Shown here one piece after another: positions 63,891-64,000 of a stretch of DNA of 64,000 bases. The notes below the pieces were generated by a model. It was not told where the DNA came from. It ran no database searches and saw only the letters and a list, made by a program, of their open reading frames with translations. Numbering within the stretch: the first letter of the stretch is position 1; each line of letters opens with the position of its first letter. The stretch is taken from assembly GCF_020164955.1 (NCBI RefSeq), contig NZ_JAIUHG010000029.1, positions 23,654 to 87,653 of the forward strand. Direction: 5' to 3'. Both the position numbers and the translations under genes were made by a program. The DNA is from Mesorhizobium sp. CA8. Lineage in GTDB: Bacteria > Pseudomonadota > Alphaproteobacteria > Rhizobiales > Rhizobiaceae.

Positions 63891-64000
63891 GTGTTGTTCG
63901 CCAGTAGATCCGAATCACTGCGCCTGCTCATCTGGTTGCCTGTAATATCGGGCCTGCCCGGCTGCGCGGGCGGCGTGCTCGACCCGCAGGGACCGATCGG
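63891..64000 (+). CDS. cyoA: Cytochrome o ubiquinol oxidase subunit II, 5' end only
   Basis: A frame open to the window edge (36 codons from a GTG at 63891) reads SLRLLIWLPVISGLPGC followed by AGGVLDPQGPI. This is the lipoprotein signal peptide and start of the mature CyoA chain, with lipidation at the Cys of LPGC. The exact start codon is uncertain. The terminal oxidase operon should continue to the right. Confidence 0.75.
   Translation, partial: MLFASRSESLRLLIWLPVISGLPGCAGGVLDPQGPI

Noticed and set aside
1..64000. tRNA, rRNA genes and CRISPR arrays
   Set aside because: I looked for cloverleaf-like and regularly spaced repeat patterns by eye and saw none; a covariance search was not possible.

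Overview
The window is high-GC DNA with densely packed genes, many of them in ATGA/GTGA-overlapping operons. It carries many ABC transporters, DeoR/GntR/LysR/TetR-controlled catabolic operons, a ROSE-type thermosensor ahead of an hsp20 gene, an alphaproteobacterial GTTC-N7-GTTC SOS box and attachment-like sequences derived from the 3' end of guaA. Together these point to a Rhizobiales genome, most likely Mesorhizobium or a close relative. This assignment is inferred from gene style, not from a marker gene.

Layout. (1) 1-6770: a divergent sugar or polyol locus. DeoR regulator, FGGY kinase and sugar ABC ATPase lie on the minus strand; a class II aldolase, a D-ribulokinase-like FGGY kinase and a class IIA HAD phosphatase lie on the plus strand. 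(2) 6880-11190: an IS6-family end remnant, exonuclease III, DUF488, a secreted EF-hand protein and an IS256-family remnant. (3) 11220-19487: a GntR-led sugar-acid operon (IlvD/Edd dehydratase, SDR, AraD1/GguC hydrolase) followed by a four-gene Pot-type ABC transporter. (4) 19828-24496: a stress island made of a ROSE element, two hsp20 genes, an NDUFS4-domain fusion, an accessory RNA polymerase omega-like protein, an SPW-repeat membrane protein and FtsH. (5) 24993-33048: a mosaic with three guaA-3'-end attachment-like sequences, two about 230-bp homologous arms, a duplicated SDR/aldo-keto reductase module, several frameshifted genes and a decayed integrase.

(6) 33286-42259: catabolic cluster 1. 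It has a family-5 peptide-type ABC transporter, a mini-Rieske ferredoxin, an amidohydrolase, a LysR regulator and an FNR-type reductase with a 2Fe-2S domain. (7) 42418-44617: two SRAP genes and dinB around an SOS box, all three frameshifted. (8) 44710-46523: a secreted lipase-like hydrolase and gene remnants, including the 3' end of a second reductase. (9) 46504-61913: catabolic cluster 2. A paralogous LysR/amidohydrolase/mini-Rieske set is followed by a PhnZ/MIOX-like HD protein, a trimethylamine-dehydrogenase-like flavoprotein, an MttB-family methyltransferase, a TetR regulator, a second family-5 ABC transporter and a CocE/NonD hydrolase. Near-identical 22-bp palindromes lie just upstream of both outer operons of this cluster. 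(10) 62560-64000: broken livF/livG pieces and the start of cyoA.

The most interesting system is (6)+(9). It looks like an uncharacterised import and demethylation/oxidation system for N-methylated compounds (betaine-like), duplicated in part, with its own TetR operator pair. The substrate is not determined by the sequence.
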